Assembly: GCF_023159225.1 (NCBI RefSeq)
Contig: NC_063188.1
Location: 32,977,979 to 33,041,978 of the forward strand
Length of the DNA: 64,000 nt
Source of the DNA: Perognathus longimembris pacificus
Taxonomy: Eukaryota; Chordata; Mammalia; Rodentia; Heteromyidae
Reading direction: 5' to 3'
Shown here: piece after piece, positions 1 to 11,872 of the stretch
How positions within the stretch are numbered: the stretch's first letter is position 1
Layout: each line of letters starts with the position of its first letter
Notes under the pieces: model-generated
The model's input: only the letters and a program-made list of their open reading frames with translations
Told to the model about the DNA's origin: nothing
The model's database searches: none
Translations under genes and position numbers: made by a program

Positions 1-24
1 CTGAAGCTCTGAAGCTCTGAAGCT
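1..24. repeat. 8-bp tandem repeat, three units
   Basis: The window opens with three exact head-to-tail copies of CTGAAGCT. The array may extend beyond the left edge. From its end to about 320 I see only AT-rich unique sequence with a T-tract near 268-282. Confidence 0.9.
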
Positions 25-341
25 ACTCCTCCCAAAATACCCCCCAAATTCAATTTATACAATAAAATCTTAGAAAATAAATAAATGCTCACATGAAGGA
101 AACTAATTCAATAAAATATAGAACACTTCACAAAATAGAGTATCATGCAGCTTTAAAAAGATTGACAAAATCTGTGGCAAACACAAAGCTAAGTTATTTT
201 AGTAAGCAAAGACCATACTTCACTGTCTTTTGTGTAAGAAATTCTTCAGAAACTTGGTTCAAATTTCTTTTTTTTTTTTTTTGCACTGTCTTCTTGGTTG
301 TATGGTTTCTGAGGAGAATTTAGATGTAATTCTTCTTTGCA

Positions 342-563
342 TATGTTGGTCTTGAGGCTTGAACTCAGTGCCTGAGTGCTGTCTCTGGGCTTCTGTGCTC
401 AAGTCTAATGCTCTACCACTTGAGCGACACACAGCTCCACTTTTGGTTTTTGTACTTAACTGAAGATAAAAATCACATGGACTTTCCTGCCAAGGCTCTC
501 TTCCAACCACAGTCCTCAGATCTCAGAATCTCCAGTAGCCATGAGCCACCAGCACCCAGCTTG
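342..563 (-). mobile_element. B1-headed composite SINE
   Basis: Read on the minus strand this is a 7SL/B1-like head (roughly 450-563) followed by the tRNA-like right monomer (roughly 342-440). The element is bounded by an imperfect duplication, GATGTAATTCTT(A)CTTTGCA, at about 323-341 and 564-583. Body and flanks carry many substitutions, so it is not young. The small open frames over it are incidental. Confidence 0.85.
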
Positions 564-584
564 GATGTAATTCTTATCTTTGCA

Positions 585-925
585 CAATAGACAAGGTAGT
601 TTTTCGTCCTGGAGTTTTCACAGTATTTTATCTTTGATTTTCTGTGGTTTGAAAGCAATATGTACATACAAATAGTTTCTTTTTTTGTGATGTTTTATTG
701 TTGTTGGGGGGGGTGTTATTGTTTCATCTGTCCTGTGCAGCATTCTCTGAGTTTTCTGGATCTGCATTTTCATGCCAGACATTATTTGAAGGGGAAATAT
801 CAACAATTACCTTTTTAATTTTTTTCTTTTTGTTTTTCTCTTTCATCTCCTTCTGGTATTTCCATCATAAATATATTATGTCTTTTGTAGATGTACCAAA
901 CTTCTTTAGATGTTCTCTCTTTTTT
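585..925. other. Unannotated AT-rich stretch
   Basis: T-rich, low-complexity-leaning sequence with a short G8 run near 706-713. I see no recognisable repeat family or coding signal. Confidence 0.6.
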
Positions 926-1018
926 TCTATTTATTTAATTTTATTGTCAAGGTGATGTACAGAGGGGTTATAGTTACAAATGTAAGGTAGTGAGTACATT
1001 TCTTGTCAAACTTGTTCT
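926..1018 (-). mobile_element. L1 3'-end fragment
   Basis: Contains the minus-strand version of the local L1 terminus: TATTGTCAAGGTGATGTACA, then a GGTTA..AGTT stretch and ACATTTCTTGT. The same words recur at the 3' ends of the L1 copies at 22.6, 31.6 and 53.2 kb. Only about 90 bp survive. Confidence 0.8.
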
Positions 1019-3085
1019 GTCTTTTAAAAATCTTCTTCCTCTTTGTTTTTCAGTGTTGTCAGGTTATATTTTACATTGAGACATCTTCAAGGTCATGGAA
1101 TCTTCCTCAAGTGTGACCAATCTATGAACAATCTTATCAAAATATTCCTAATTTATACTATATTGTTTAATCATTGGCATTTCCTTTGGGTTGTTTCTTA
1201 GAATTTCTACCTGTTATTTTACATAGCCCATCTGTCTTGCCTACTGCACACTTTTTCCATGAAAGCCCTGGCAAAACAATGAAGTCAAGCTGTTGTACAG
1301 GGAAGAGCCTTTTGTAAAATTTAATACACTAGATCCTATGTCTTCAAGGATTGCTTCAGGAATATCAGCTTTACTGGAAGAAAACCAACTCTAGGACCTT
1401 AAAGGAGGCCATGACCACTATGCTGAAATAAATTAAAAGGTAGAAGCATCCTGGAACATATATTCCAAGTGTTTAATACCATATTCTAAGGAATAATCAT
1501 AGTTATCTAGAGTCTAAAGAGTGGAGATAATAGAATAATTGTTAAGCAGAAAGGAGCACAAGAGGAAAGGTCTAGAAACATGAGCAAGTACTCTGGCCAT
1601 TGCAGCATAAATAAGATGAAAATTTTTTAGAGTATGGCTAAATAAGGATAGTGTGTATCAGTTAGGGCTCTCAGATATAGTCAAGGAACCTTCTCAAGGT
1701 TTTTAAAACAAGAAAAATAATTTGCAAGTGCATATGAGGTAGCTCATGGCATCAGTAGGTTAGTTGAAGAAACGAATTTAAGGATAAACTTCCAAAATAA
1801 TATCCAAAGCCACTCCATAAGTTAGTCTAATAAGGAAGAAAGTGTATTCCTTATCACTGCCAAACACTAAGTGTTTGGACCTCAAATTAAGAGCAATTAA
1901 AAATACCACTAGTGCTAAAGTTATATTTGTGCTGCTGTTGCTCCTTACATTTGGATACATGTACTACCACTTGTATCAGAAAATGATAGTTTCTCATATA
2001 ACTCATTTCTTGATATTGTTCATTTTCAATTCAATGTCTCGTGTCTGTGCCTATTTGGCAGACTCTAGGTTATATCACCTTTCTTCCTAGATACAAGGGA
2101 GGCTATAAATTTGAGTTCTGATTTTTATTATTAAAGGGAAAATTTAATTATTTGAGAGTTTTTTATAAATAAGACCTATCTAGGGAGATGATGGTAATAT
2201 CAATTTTAATTATCACAAATACGTAGGGACCAGACTGTGAAAAGCCTTGAATACCTCTGTAATGACATTAGACTATGTCTAGGTGAACAATAGAAAGAGG
2301 CACAGGTTTTAAAATAGAGAACTTGTTTCCGTGGCTCTTCAGTCAATGAAAACCAAGCAAAATGGTAGGAAGTGATAAATTAAAGAATGTAAAATCATGG
2401 ACTGAAGTGGTAAGAGTCAAAATGAAGGGATATGATACAACATACTTCAAGGATAGAATGTGGAGAGCTGAAGAGAAAAGGATTCATGAGGTCTGGGTCT
2501 CATCTATTAAGGATGGCTATCAACTACCCAAGGCTACTTATGCTATTTTTCTGTTTATATTTTGCTTTGCTCTGGTTTTCTAGAATATGTGTTTCCTTTT
2601 TGTTTTACAAATAACATTATACATCAATGTCAATCCCTCTTGTGTTTTGAAATATTTGCATTTTCCCTTTAGTTTTTCAACTGAAAATAGCAGGAAGCTT
2701 TCCAATTGCCCTTACCTGTCTTGGTATTAATCTAACTATCTGGGGGAAAATTATCATTCACTCATCCATCCATGTATTTATTCTTCTTTTCAATCTTTTT
2801 AGCACAATGTATTAATTCAGTATGAGTTTCAAATACCTGAAGAAACATTTTTATAATTATAAGGCTAAATAAGTACATTAAAATCAATTATTACATGAAA
2901 TAAATTTATTATAGTTAAATAACATCCAATTGCAAATCTTTATAACAAAGGTGAAAAAAGTGTGTACTACAAGAGATGTCATAATGTTTGGCATTTCTCA
3001 GGCTTGAGAAATTATTTTCTATTCTAGCTTTGGGCATTCAGATAAACTCTTCATGAACTGATATTTGAGCTGTAAGTTATAGTTA
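1019..3085. other. Unique AT-rich DNA, no feature seen
   Basis: Open frames here are at most 82 codons with no recognisable domain. I see no repeat family, RNA gene or splice-supported exon by eye. Ancient repeats below visual detection are possible. Confidence 0.55.
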
Positions 3086-3089
3086 GGCT

Positions 3090-3525
3090 TTATATGTGTA
3101 ACAACATGAGTGAAAAAGAAAGAATAGCACAAGCAACATGGAATATTAGAAGAAAAACAATGTTCACTTTGGGCTATAGCTGAGGACATAAGGAGAACAT
3201 AAGGAGAGGTAATTTGGGGCCATATTGTGGAGGACCTTGAATGTGAGTATGGAGGACCAAGGTTGCATCCACTGGGCATTGAGAAGCTACTATAGAATTT
3301 GAGATTTGGAACAACACAATCAGAACTATGCTTTAAGATCTTGAATATGACGACCGTAAGGAGAGAGAGTGGTCTCAGGATTCAGAGACAGGAAAAGTCA
3401 GACAGCAAAGTGTCATACTGGTTCAGGAAAGAGAGGATCCTGAGAACTGGAGAGGTTACTAAGAGGAAGATAGAAATCTCGAGACCACTGTGGAGTGAAG
3501 TTGATTAGATGTGGGCTGCACAAGA
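3090..3525. repeat. Probable ancient mammalian dispersed repeat (target of L1 insertion)
   Basis: The purine-rich text here continues seamlessly after the L1 at 7878, where the flank reads ..CCAAGGATGACAGTGAG... Its style resembles old mammal-wide repeats, and a similar GGAGTCAAGGAT passage occurs near 60 kb. I cannot name the family. The point I can support is that the L1 removed nothing and split this segment. Confidence 0.35.
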
Positions 3526-3616
3526 ACAGACCAAGGAAATCTCTTTGCAAGTCTTTAGCCCAATTGATGAGGGGGCTATTGGTTCTTTGCGGTTTTGTTT
3601 TGGAACAAGATAATTT

Positions 3617-5185
3617 TTATAATTCTGCATATATTTTAGAGATGAGGCCTTTGTCCGTTGAATGGCCGGTAAAGATCTTCTCCCAGTCTGTGGGCTTTCT
3701 GTTTTTCTTGCGAGCTATGTCCTTTGCCGTGCAGAAGCGCTGCAGTTTGATGCAGTCCGATTTGTCCAACCATTCTTTGATTTGTAGCCTTTCTGGGTCT
3801 TTGTTAAGGAAGTTCCGTCCTGCGCCAAGGAGCCCAAGTGTTTCTCCTACTCCTTCCTTTAGTGTTTTCAGGGTGTCTGTTTTGATTTCGAGGTCTTTAA
3901 TCCATTTGGAATTGATTTTGGTGCAGGGTGATATATAAGGATCTAGTTTTAGTTTGTTGCATGTGTTGAGCCAGTTTTGCCAGCACCATTTGTTAAAGAG
4001 GCTATCTTTCTTACAAACTATTGTTTTAGCCCCTTTATCAAAGATTAAGTAGGCGTAGTTCTGTGGGTTCATTTCTGGGTCTTCAATTCTGTTCCATTGG
4101 TCTTCAGGCCTGTTCAGGTACCAATACCAAGCTGTTTTTATTACTATAGCTTTATAATACAGCTTGAAGTTGGATATTGTAATTCCTTCAGCACTGTTCT
4201 TTCTGCTTAGGATTGTTTTTGCTATTCTAGGTCTTTTATTGTTCCATATGAATTTCTGGATTGCTTCCTCTATTTCATTAAAAAATGGTGTTGGGATATT
4301 AATGGGTATTGCATTGAATTTGTAGATAGCCTTTGGCAATATTGCCATTTTGATTATATTAATCCTCCCAATCCAGGAGCATGGGAGGTTTTTCCATTTC
4401 TTTGGTTCTGACATAATTTCATTTTTCAAGCTTTTAAAGTTCTCCTCAAAGAGGTCTTTCACTTCTTTAGTTAAGGTTATTCCTAGGTATTTTATGTTTT
4501 GGGGGGCTATTGCAAAAGGAGTTGCTTTCCTTATTTCCGCCTCGGTCTTCGGGTTGTTAGCATAGAGAAAGGCCGTTGATTTTTGAAGGTTTATTTTATA
4601 TCCTACAACTTTGCCAAAGTTTTGGATCAGCTCTAGTAGCTTGGGGGTAGAGTCTATGGGATTCTTTAGGTATAGGATCATGTCATCTGCGAAGAGAGAA
4701 AGTTTAACTTCATCTTTACCTACTTGGATCCCCTTTATATTTTCTTCTTGCCTGATTGCTCTGGCTAGGAATTCTAGTACTATGTTGAAGAGCAGGGGAG
4801 CGAGTGGACATCCCTGCCTTGTTCCTGATTTTAAAGGGAATGGCTTTAGTTTTTCACCATTTAGCGTTATGCTTGCTGTTGGTTTGTCATAAACTGCCAT
4901 GATTATATTCAGGAATGTTCCCTGGCATCCCAGTTTTTCCAGGGCTTTTAGCATAAATGGGTGTTGGATTTTATCGAACGCTTTTTCCGCATCCAGAGAT
5001 AAAACCATGTGGTTCTTTACCTTGCTCCAGTTGATGTGGTGGATTACATTAATTGACTTGCATATATTAAACCAACTTTGCATCCCTGGGATGAATCCAG
5101 TTTGATCATGGTGTATGATTTTTTTGATGACCTGTTGAAGTCGATTGGCCAGAATTTTGTTGACAATTTTTGTGCCTATGTTCAT
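3617..5185 (-). pseudogene. L1 ORF2 reverse transcriptase to pre-C-terminal region (522 codons open)
   Basis: The longest open frame in the window. It encodes the L1 RT palm and thumb and the following domain. FADD, the catalytic metal-binding box, lies at residues 165-168 (about 4682-4693). The RT motif [14 protein letters not shown] lies just upstream near residues 121-134. A TGFIPGMQ block sits near residues 29-36. L1 ORF2p reverse-transcribes L1 RNA at nicked chromosomal targets. Here the frame lacks the N-terminus and ends at a stop after IYAEL, so it is a fossil rather than a gene, though a fairly well-preserved one. Confidence 0.92.
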
Positions 5186-5287
5186 CAGGGAAATCGGTCT
5201 ATAGTCCTCTTTCCGTGATGAGTCCCTGCCTGGTTTTGGGAAGAGGATTATACTGGCTTCATAGAATGAGTCTGGTAGTGAACGTTC

Positions 5288-5929
5288 TCATTCAATTTCA
5301 TTGAAGAGTTTGAGAAATATTGGTGTGAGTACTGTTTTGAAGGCCTTGTAGAATTCTGCAGTGAATCCGTCTGGACCTGGGCTTTTCTTGGATGGGAGAT
5401 CATTTATTGCCATTTCTATTTCAATACGGGATATGGGTCTGTTTAGAAGGTTTAAATCTTCATGGTTAAGTTTGGGGATATGAATTTTTTCTAGGAAATC
5501 ATCCATTTCTTCCAAGTTCTCGAATTTGTTGGCATAAAGGTTTGCAAAATAGTGCCTTATTATTTTCTGAATTTTGGTTATTTCTGTGGTGATGTTACCT
5601 GTTTCATCTCTTATCTTGTTTATTTGAGTGTGCTGCCTTCGTTTTTTGGTCAGGTTTGCCAGGGGTCTGTCTATCTTGTTGATTTTTTCAAAGAACCAAC
5701 TCTTTGTTTTGTTGATTCTTTCGATGGTTTTTTTCGTCTCTAATTGATTTAATTCTGCTTTGATTTTAATTATTTGCTTCTGTCTATTGACTTGTGGTTT
5801 GGCTTGTTGTTCTCTCTCAAGGAAATTAAGGTGCTTCCTTAAATTATTGAGCTGCTGTTTCTCCAGTTTATTGATGTATGCACTCAGAGATATAAATTTT
5901 CCTCTGAGTACTGCCTTTGCTGTGCCCAA
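5288..5929 (-). pseudogene. L1 ORF2 segment between endonuclease and RT core
   Basis: Encodes the linker region and the start of the RT fingers, including SKKSPGPDGFTAEFYK, a conserved L1 motif. It is separated from the downstream RT frame by a disrupting mutation near 5290. A second disruption near 5950 separates it from the endonuclease remnant. Confidence 0.9.
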
Positions 5930-5997
5930 AGGAGCTGGTACTTTGTGTCCTCAATTGGTTGAATTCCATAAACATTTGAATTTCCGTTTTAATTTCT

Positions 5998-6545
5998 TCA
6001 ATGACCCTCTGATGGTTCAGCAGTGTGTTGTTTAGTCTCCATGAATTGTAGGATTTTCTGTGGTAGCTCTTTGAGTTGATCTCTCATTTTATTCCATTGT
6101 GGTCTGAGCAAATTCAGGGAATGGTTTTGATACTTCTGAACTTGTACAGATTTTCTTTGTGCCTTAACATATGATCTATTTTGGAGAATGTTCCATGTGC
6201 TGAGGAGAAGAATGTGTATTCTGTTGTTGCTGGGTGGAATATTCTGTAGATGTCGGTTAAGTCTAGTTGGTCTATGCAATTATTTAGTTCTGTAATTTCT
6301 TTGTTCAGGTTTTGGCGTGTTGATCTGTCCAGAGATGATAGTGGAGTGTTAAAGTCCCCAACTATCAATGTGTTTGGGTCTATGAGTGTTTTTAGAGTCA
6401 GTAGTGTTTGTTTGATGAGGTTCGGTGCTCCTTCATTTGGTGTGTAGATATTTAGAATGGTTATATCGTCCTGTAGGAGAGATCCCTTTACTAGTATGTA
6501 GTAACCTTCTTTGTCTCTTCTTACCTTTTTAAATTTGAAGTCAAT
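5998..6545 (-). pseudogene. L1 ORF2 endonuclease remnant, frameshifted
   Basis: Two overlapping frames carry the apurinic/apyrimidinic-like endonuclease. VGDFNTPL (the GDFN motif) is in one frame near 6360. The later part of the domain continues in another frame from about 6120. The first third of the domain is missing because reverse transcription stopped, or the inversion joined, at about 6545. Confidence 0.88.
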
Positions 6546-6550
6546 TTGAA

Positions 6551-7038
6551 GTGAGAATGGCCAAGAGACAATTGAAAAATTGCTCTACATCACTGGCCAT
6601 AAAAGAAATGCAAATCAAAACAACGTTGAGATTCCATCTCACCCCAGTAAGAATGTCATATATCAAGAAAACTAACAATAACAATTGTTGGAGGGGATGT
6701 GGCCAAAAGGGAACCCTACTTCATTGTTGGTGGGAATGTAAACTGGTTCAGCCACTCTGGCAAGCAGTATGGAGATTCCTCAGAAAGTAAATATAGAACT
6801 CCCCTATGACCCAGCAGCCCCACTTTTGGGTATCTATCCAAAAGACCACAAACAAAATCACAGTAATGCCACCAGCACAACAATGTTCATCGCAACACAA
6901 TTTGTCATAGCTAGAATCTGGAACCAACCCAGATGCCCCTCAGTAGACGAATGGATTAGGAAAATGTGGTACATATACACAATGGAATTTTATGCTTCCA
7001 TCAGAAGGAATGACATTGCCCCATTTGTAGGGAAATGA
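6551..7038 (+). pseudogene. L1 ORF2 C-terminal cysteine domain, interrupted
   Basis: Two open pieces (6551-6790 and 6769-7038) encode the ORF2p C-terminus. The first holds the C-x3-C-x7-H-x4-C zinc-knuckle-like motif near residues 48-65. The second carries WYIYTMEFYASIRRNDIAPF. A stop or frame change near 6787 separates them. Confidence 0.9.
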
Positions 7039-7500
7039 AAGGACTTAGAAAAAATTATACTAAGTGAAGTGAGCCAGACCCAAAGAAACATGGTCTCTAT
7101 GGTCTCCCTTATTGGGAATAATTAGCACAGGTTTAGGCAAGTCACAGCAGTGGATCACAAGAGCCCAATAGCTATACCCTTATGAACACATAAGATGATG
7201 CTAAGTGAAATGAACTCCATGTTATGGAAATGATTGTTATATCACAGTTGTAACTTCTTTCAATGTCCCATGTGTATCTGTAGCTTGTATTATTGATGAT
7301 GTTCTTGTATCACCATCCAGTGTTTGTACCTACACTATCTCTGTAATCTTATCTGAGTATTTTGGAAACCGTGTATACTGGTATTAGAAGTAGAAAATTG
7401 AACAGGAATACCAAAATTGAGAGACACAGGGTAAAAAAAGACAAACAACTACAAAAGCAATACTTGGAAAACGGCTGGTGAAAGTGAACTGAACACCTCA

Positions 7501-7545
7501 GGGGGGGGAGGGAAAGGGGGAGGAGGGAGGGGGGGTATGAGGAAC
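7501..7545 (+). repeat. G-rich 3'UTR tract of L1
   Basis: Several runs of four to eight G separated by short A/GGA spacers, so the strand could in principle form a G-quadruplex. Equivalent tracts occur in the other L1 3'UTRs of this window, near 13430, 22675, 31690, 53335 and 57931. Confidence 0.85.
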
Positions 7546-7633
7546 AGGGTAACAAACAGTACAAGAAATGTATCCAATGCCTAACATATGAAACTGTAAC
7601 CTCTCTGTATATCAGTTTGATAATAAAAATTTG

Positions 7634-7837
7634 TTTTTTTTTTTGGCCAGTCCTGGGCCTTGGACTCAGGGCCTGAGCACTGTCCCTGGCTTCTTCCCGC
7701 TCAAGGCTAGCACTCTGCCACTTGAGCCACAGCGCTGCTTCTGGCCGTTTTCTGTATATGTAGTGCTGGGGAATCGAACCTATGGCCTCGTGTATCCGAG
7801 GCAGGCACTCTTGCCACTAGGCTATATCCCCAGCCCC
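7634..7837 (-). mobile_element. Dimeric SINE (IDL-Geo-like), nested in L1 tail
   Basis: In minus orientation it reads as a tRNA-Ala/ID-like left monomer (about 7755-7837), then the right monomer, then a poly-A tail (T-tract on plus at 7634-7644). It is flanked by a perfect 16-bp duplication of the L1 3' end, TGATAATAAAAATTTG, at 7618-7633 and 7838-7853. It therefore inserted after the L1. Confidence 0.96.
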
Positions 7838-8272
7838 TGATAATAAAAATTTGAAAAAACAAAAAACCGACCAAGGATGACAGTGAGATTTTCAGCCTGG
7901 ATAAATAAGTAGGATGTTCCTCTTTATACTACTTAGTTAACTCCAAAAAACAATGATTGACATCTAGACAAAGACAAAGAATTGTAACAGTTAGATAACT
8001 TGAAGTCAAAAAGCTGCCACTGAGTGAAAAGGAAAGCTTTCAGACCTAAATGGAGGAGTTTCATCATCTAAACCATTCAATACTCTTCTATATTATGATT
8101 ATGTAGGCAAAAGTGTCTGATCTGGTAACAAATGAGGAACCATAAAGTGTATTGTTTGATGATAGGAGAATCAAAGATTCATTGTTCTTCACCAATTATT
8201 ATTTTACTGAACGTTATTAATTGTTGTACTATGAAGGCAGGAACTTTGCCCCTGTCACTTCTCATCATAGCT

Positions 8273-8356
8273 CACAAACCTAGAACTGTATTTACTGCAT
8301 AGTGAAAATATGTTCACAAACATAGAACTGTATTTACTGCAAGGTGATGATATGTT
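8273..8356. repeat. Tandem duplication, two 42-bp units
   Basis: 8273-8314 and 8315-8356 are adjacent copies beginning CACAAAC.TAGAACTGTATT and ending ATATGTT, with only a few differences. The surrounding 7878-8740 otherwise shows no recognisable feature. Confidence 0.9.
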
Positions 8357-8758
8357 GGTTGGAAAATTAGAACATACATAAGCAAATGAAAAATTTATTT
8401 CGATGTTATTTGTGATGACATCTTATAGTCAATCATCGTATGGGTAGGCTTTCTGAGACCAAAAGAGAAAATGCCCCACAACAGTGAAATTACAGGATTA
8501 TAGCTTAGTAAAATGAGGAAGAAAGATGTTTCTGTCCACTGTTTTGTGTACTAACATGTTTACCAGCCTACTTAGGCTAAATAAAAATGAACACATCCCA
8601 CCCAGAAAACAAAAACAAGACAAAAACAAACCACAACAATAACAACAGTAAAGCAGAAACACTGTCAGCCCTAAATAGAACCAGTTATAGAATTTGCAGA
8701 GGCCAGTGAAAACCTCAAAATGAGAGGCTTCTTGCTTTAAAAAAAAAATACGTTTGGG

Positions 8759-8940
8759 AGAACTGGGAATATGGCCTAGTGGCAGGAGTGCTTGCCTCCT
8801 ATTGGGTTCAATTCCTCAGCACCACATATATAGAAAAGGCCAGAAGTGGCACTGTGGCTCAAGTGGCAGAGTGCTAGCCTTGAGCAAAAAGAAGCCAGGG
8901 ACAGTGCTCAGGCCCTGAGTCCAAGGCCCAAGACTGGCAA
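8759..8940 (+). mobile_element. Dimeric SINE (IDL-Geo-like)
   Basis: The left ID-like monomer starts CTGGGAATATGGCCTAGTGG and has lost part of its middle. The right monomer contains CTGTGGCTCAAGTGGCAGAG and ends GACTGGC before the A tail. An imperfect duplication around ATACGTTTGGG / ATACTGTTTGGGG bounds the element. Confidence 0.93.
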
Positions 8941-9637
8941 AAAAAAATACTGTTTGGGGTATAATACTATATAAACCTATTTTCTCTTCTTGTACAGCCT
9001 GCTATCTGATTCCTTTTTGTCTTAACAGTGAATTCTATTTGCTTTTAATCCCATTCAAGTGATAAAATTTTTCATTCATCATTATATTGTATAATGTCAG
9101 AAATATAGTACAAAGTAGAAATATTGTATAAAACAACACTTTTTAAAACTTATTGTTAAACTCATATTCTTCCAACACTCTATCATCTGCTTAGTAGTGA
9201 ACATGGAAGGTCTAAAAGTAAAAACAGCTTTGATTTGTTTGATCTTTCTATTTTTTATGTGTATATTTTAAAATAAGTGGTTGGATCATATGAGGAAGTA
9301 ACATGAAGAACTGGAGGACATGATAGGGCTCCCTGATAGTTCAAGTTTGTAGAAAGTTATTTCCTTCTTTCTGTGCATTCAGTGCTAGAGACTAGTCCTT
9401 GTAGGCATGTAAAGTATGGCCTCCTGCCTGACATCGTTCTTTCTCATCTTGGTTCCCACTAAACTTCTACAATTAGTGGGTCTGCAAGAATTCTGCACTT
9501 TGGGGCATCATAAACACCATTTGAAAATAGGGTGGAATGGTGATAAGCATGTACTTTTCATGCTAGTGTGTATATCCTATTGTCCCAGGTGACTATGCTT
9601 ACAGGATAAAATTATAAGGATAAAATTGTTGAGAATG

Positions 9638-9846
9638 GGGACTGGGAATATGGCCTAGTGGTAAAGTGCTCACCTCGTATACATGAAGCCATGGGCTCGA
9701 TTCCTCAGCTCCACATATATAGAAAAAAAGCTGGAAGTGGCGCTGTGGCTCAAGAGGTAGAGTGCTAGCCTTGAGCAAAAAGAAGCCAGACAGTGCTCAG
9801 GCCGAGTCAATGCCCCAGGACAGGCAACAAAAACAAAAAACAAACA
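9638..9846 (+). mobile_element. Dimeric SINE (IDL-Geo-like)
   Basis: Complete left and right monomers followed by an A-rich (CAAAAA)-type tail. The duplication AAAATTGTTGAGAATG (9622-9637) recurs with one change at about 9847-9862. A small deletion in the right monomer and several substitutions suggest moderate age. Confidence 0.95.
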
Positions 9847-10292
9847 AAAATTGCTGAGAATGTCAAAATGTCAATAGCAAAGAATTAAGTCAAGTATGAG
9901 GTTTTTCTAGGCACATAGCCCTGAATGACTCCAGGGTCGTATGCATATGAAGGTGGCCTTTGACCTTACTGTCTCCATCCCAAATCCTACATTTCTGTCA
10001 AAGAATGTCAATGGTGATTTTTTTTAAAAAGGTGTTTAAAAAAAGAGGTATTAAGAAAAGAGCTCCTTGTCAAGCCATCTACAATGAAAATCATAAAAGA
10101 GCACTTCCAAATCACTTTGGTCAGAAAAAAGGGGATTCATTAGAGAATTATCTTCTTCCAGTTGCAACATTTATGAATGTCCTTATTCAAACATATATAA
10201 GCATCATCACAAGATGTTTACACACATGAGTACAGCTCCGTCACATCTATACAAGCATGATATTCACAATTTCCAGCAACTATGTACACATT

Positions 10293-10295
<3 letters not shown>

Positions 10296-10334
<39 letters not shown>
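10296..10334. repeat. (CA)n microsatellite
   Basis: About 19 uninterrupted CA units. The open frames reading His-Thr or Cys-Val here are repeat artefacts. From 9863 to 11690 I otherwise see only unique AT-rich DNA without a supported gene. Confidence 0.97.
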
Positions 10335-10339
<5 letters not shown>

Positions 10340-11703
10340 TATTGGCAATACCCTACACCTACCATTGTATCTAGGAAAGAAGATAGAAAGAATATGAAAG
10401 AAAGGAAGCAAAGAGAAGGAAGTAGATAGAGATAGATGTGTGGAATAAGGAGAGATGATGACAGGGTAAATGGACAAGCAGATGAAAGAAAGTTGAAGGT
10501 TGAATATTGGGGAACCGGAAATAGGGACAAATGGGAGTGGACTAAGTCAGATCACATCTCTATTCTCTGTTGACAGAAAACAAAGGAGATTCAAAATTTG
10601 GTCTTGATTCTACATAAAGACCAAGTGTGTCTAAGGATTGGAACACCTTTTATCCCATAGATAGATAGCTAGGTGAGAGATTATGATTGATTTGAAACTA
10701 ATAACCAAACCAAACAAGTATCATATCCTGTTTTACTAAGATACAAAGAAAAACTTATTCAGGCTCATGTCTCTGATAGGGATTATTAAAATTCTTAAAA
10801 GGAAATTGAGTTTCTTACCTCATTAGTCATATCTAAGTAATGGTGGTTTACTTTTCTTACTTTATTAAGATTCTTGTGGTGCCTATTGGTTTTAGCTACA
10901 GCTAGGCACTTGTGCATAAAGGGTCACAGCCAATAAGATTTTGAGTCCCTCCTCTTATGAGAAGTATGAGGTCTCCAAGGAAACAACACAGGACAATTGT
11001 ACCAGCTGCTCTTTGCATTCTTAAAATGCTATTGGAAGTGAATTCTTTCCAAATTCAGACCTTATTGAACTTTATAGTGCATTTTCCTCCAAGGACATCA
11101 GCAGGCATAGCATTTTACAAGCAAGATCATTATTATCTGAGAGCAGGTCAAAGCACTGCACATTTATTTGGTTCCATTTTAGTGCTCCACTCTACTCACC
11201 CACCTTTTTCCTTTTCATAGGTAGTTGTGGTCCTCTTGTCTATGGGCAGCAGGGCATATTTAATAATTTTTTAAAAGAATAGTGCTTTGTACTACACAGA
11301 ACCTTTCATGGATCTGATTGCAGCATTTTCCCAGAAAAACTGGTTGATGTCACAATGTTCAAAATAAATTATACAGGTTGTTTTTCTCTTACACACTTTA
11401 TATAACTACTGGCAGCAATAAAGGATGCCAATACAAATATGTGAAAAATAATGAAAACAATTAGGAAGAACATTAAACTACATGCCTAATACCAATGGGG
11501 AATAAGAGGACCATGGAAAAAACAACTCACTTTTATTTCACTCTTTGTCCACCTTTGAAAAAGTACAGTGGATAAATAAAAAGTGTACATTTCAAGCATC
11601 TGATATGTGTATACATTTAAAAATAGCACAATCAAGATAATTATCCATCACCTCAAGTAGCTATCATTTTTTGTCTTTTTCCTCCTTATTCATTCATTTC
11701 TTT

Positions 11704-11766
11704 ATTCACTTATTTATTTTATTATCTTTAAGTAGTTGTGCAAAGGGGTTCCAATGAAACATGTTA
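11704..11766 (-). mobile_element. Old L1-like 3' terminus (second terminal type)
   Basis: The reverse complement of a terminal block seen on the plus strand at about 13690-13730 and 18355-18400. Shared words are TTATCTTTAAG..GTTGT.CAAAGG.GTT. This is a short minus-strand remnant of the same family. Confidence 0.65.
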
Positions 11767-11872
11767 GTTTTTTAGTACAATGCATCTTTATCAATGTCAC
11801 TCCTTTCATCAATTAGCTTTCTTTAGCCTTGTGTTGAGAACATTTAAGAACTTTACTCTTTTTTTAAAAAGA

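Larger units (their letters stand above)
3538..6545 (-). mobile_element. LINE-1, inverted 5' segment of a twin-primed insertion
   Basis: This minus-strand segment runs from inside the L1 endonuclease domain (right end) through reverse transcriptase to the ORF2 region just before the C-terminal cysteine domain (left end near 3538). The plus-strand segment starting at 6546 resumes ORF2 almost exactly where this one stops. That is the classic 5' inversion produced by twin priming. The flanking duplication is listed under the plus segment. The element is 5'-truncated, lacking ORF1 and the 5'UTR. Confidence 0.93.
6546..7633 (+). mobile_element. LINE-1, direct 3' segment of the same insertion (ORF2 C-terminus and 3'UTR)
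   Basis: Resumes L1 in the opposite orientation from the inverted part and runs through the ORF2 C-terminus and 3'UTR. The 3'UTR contains a G-rich run at 7501-7536 and the terminal CAGTTTGATAATAAAAATTTG. The tail continues after a nested SINE to about 7865. The full insertion is bracketed by a 12-bp duplication with one mismatch: ACAGACCAAGGA at 3526-3537 and ACCGACCAAGGA at 7866-7877. Confidence 0.93.

Noticed and set aside
1842..2090. 82-codon frame as a small membrane protein
   Set aside because: Hydrophobicity comes from AT-rich codons. There is no start context, homology or conservation evidence, and an opposite-strand frame overlaps it.
3617..5185. 522-codon open frame as a functional gene
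   Set aside because: It is the RT part of an inverted, 5'-truncated L1 with a natural target duplication. No start, promoter or complete protein is present.
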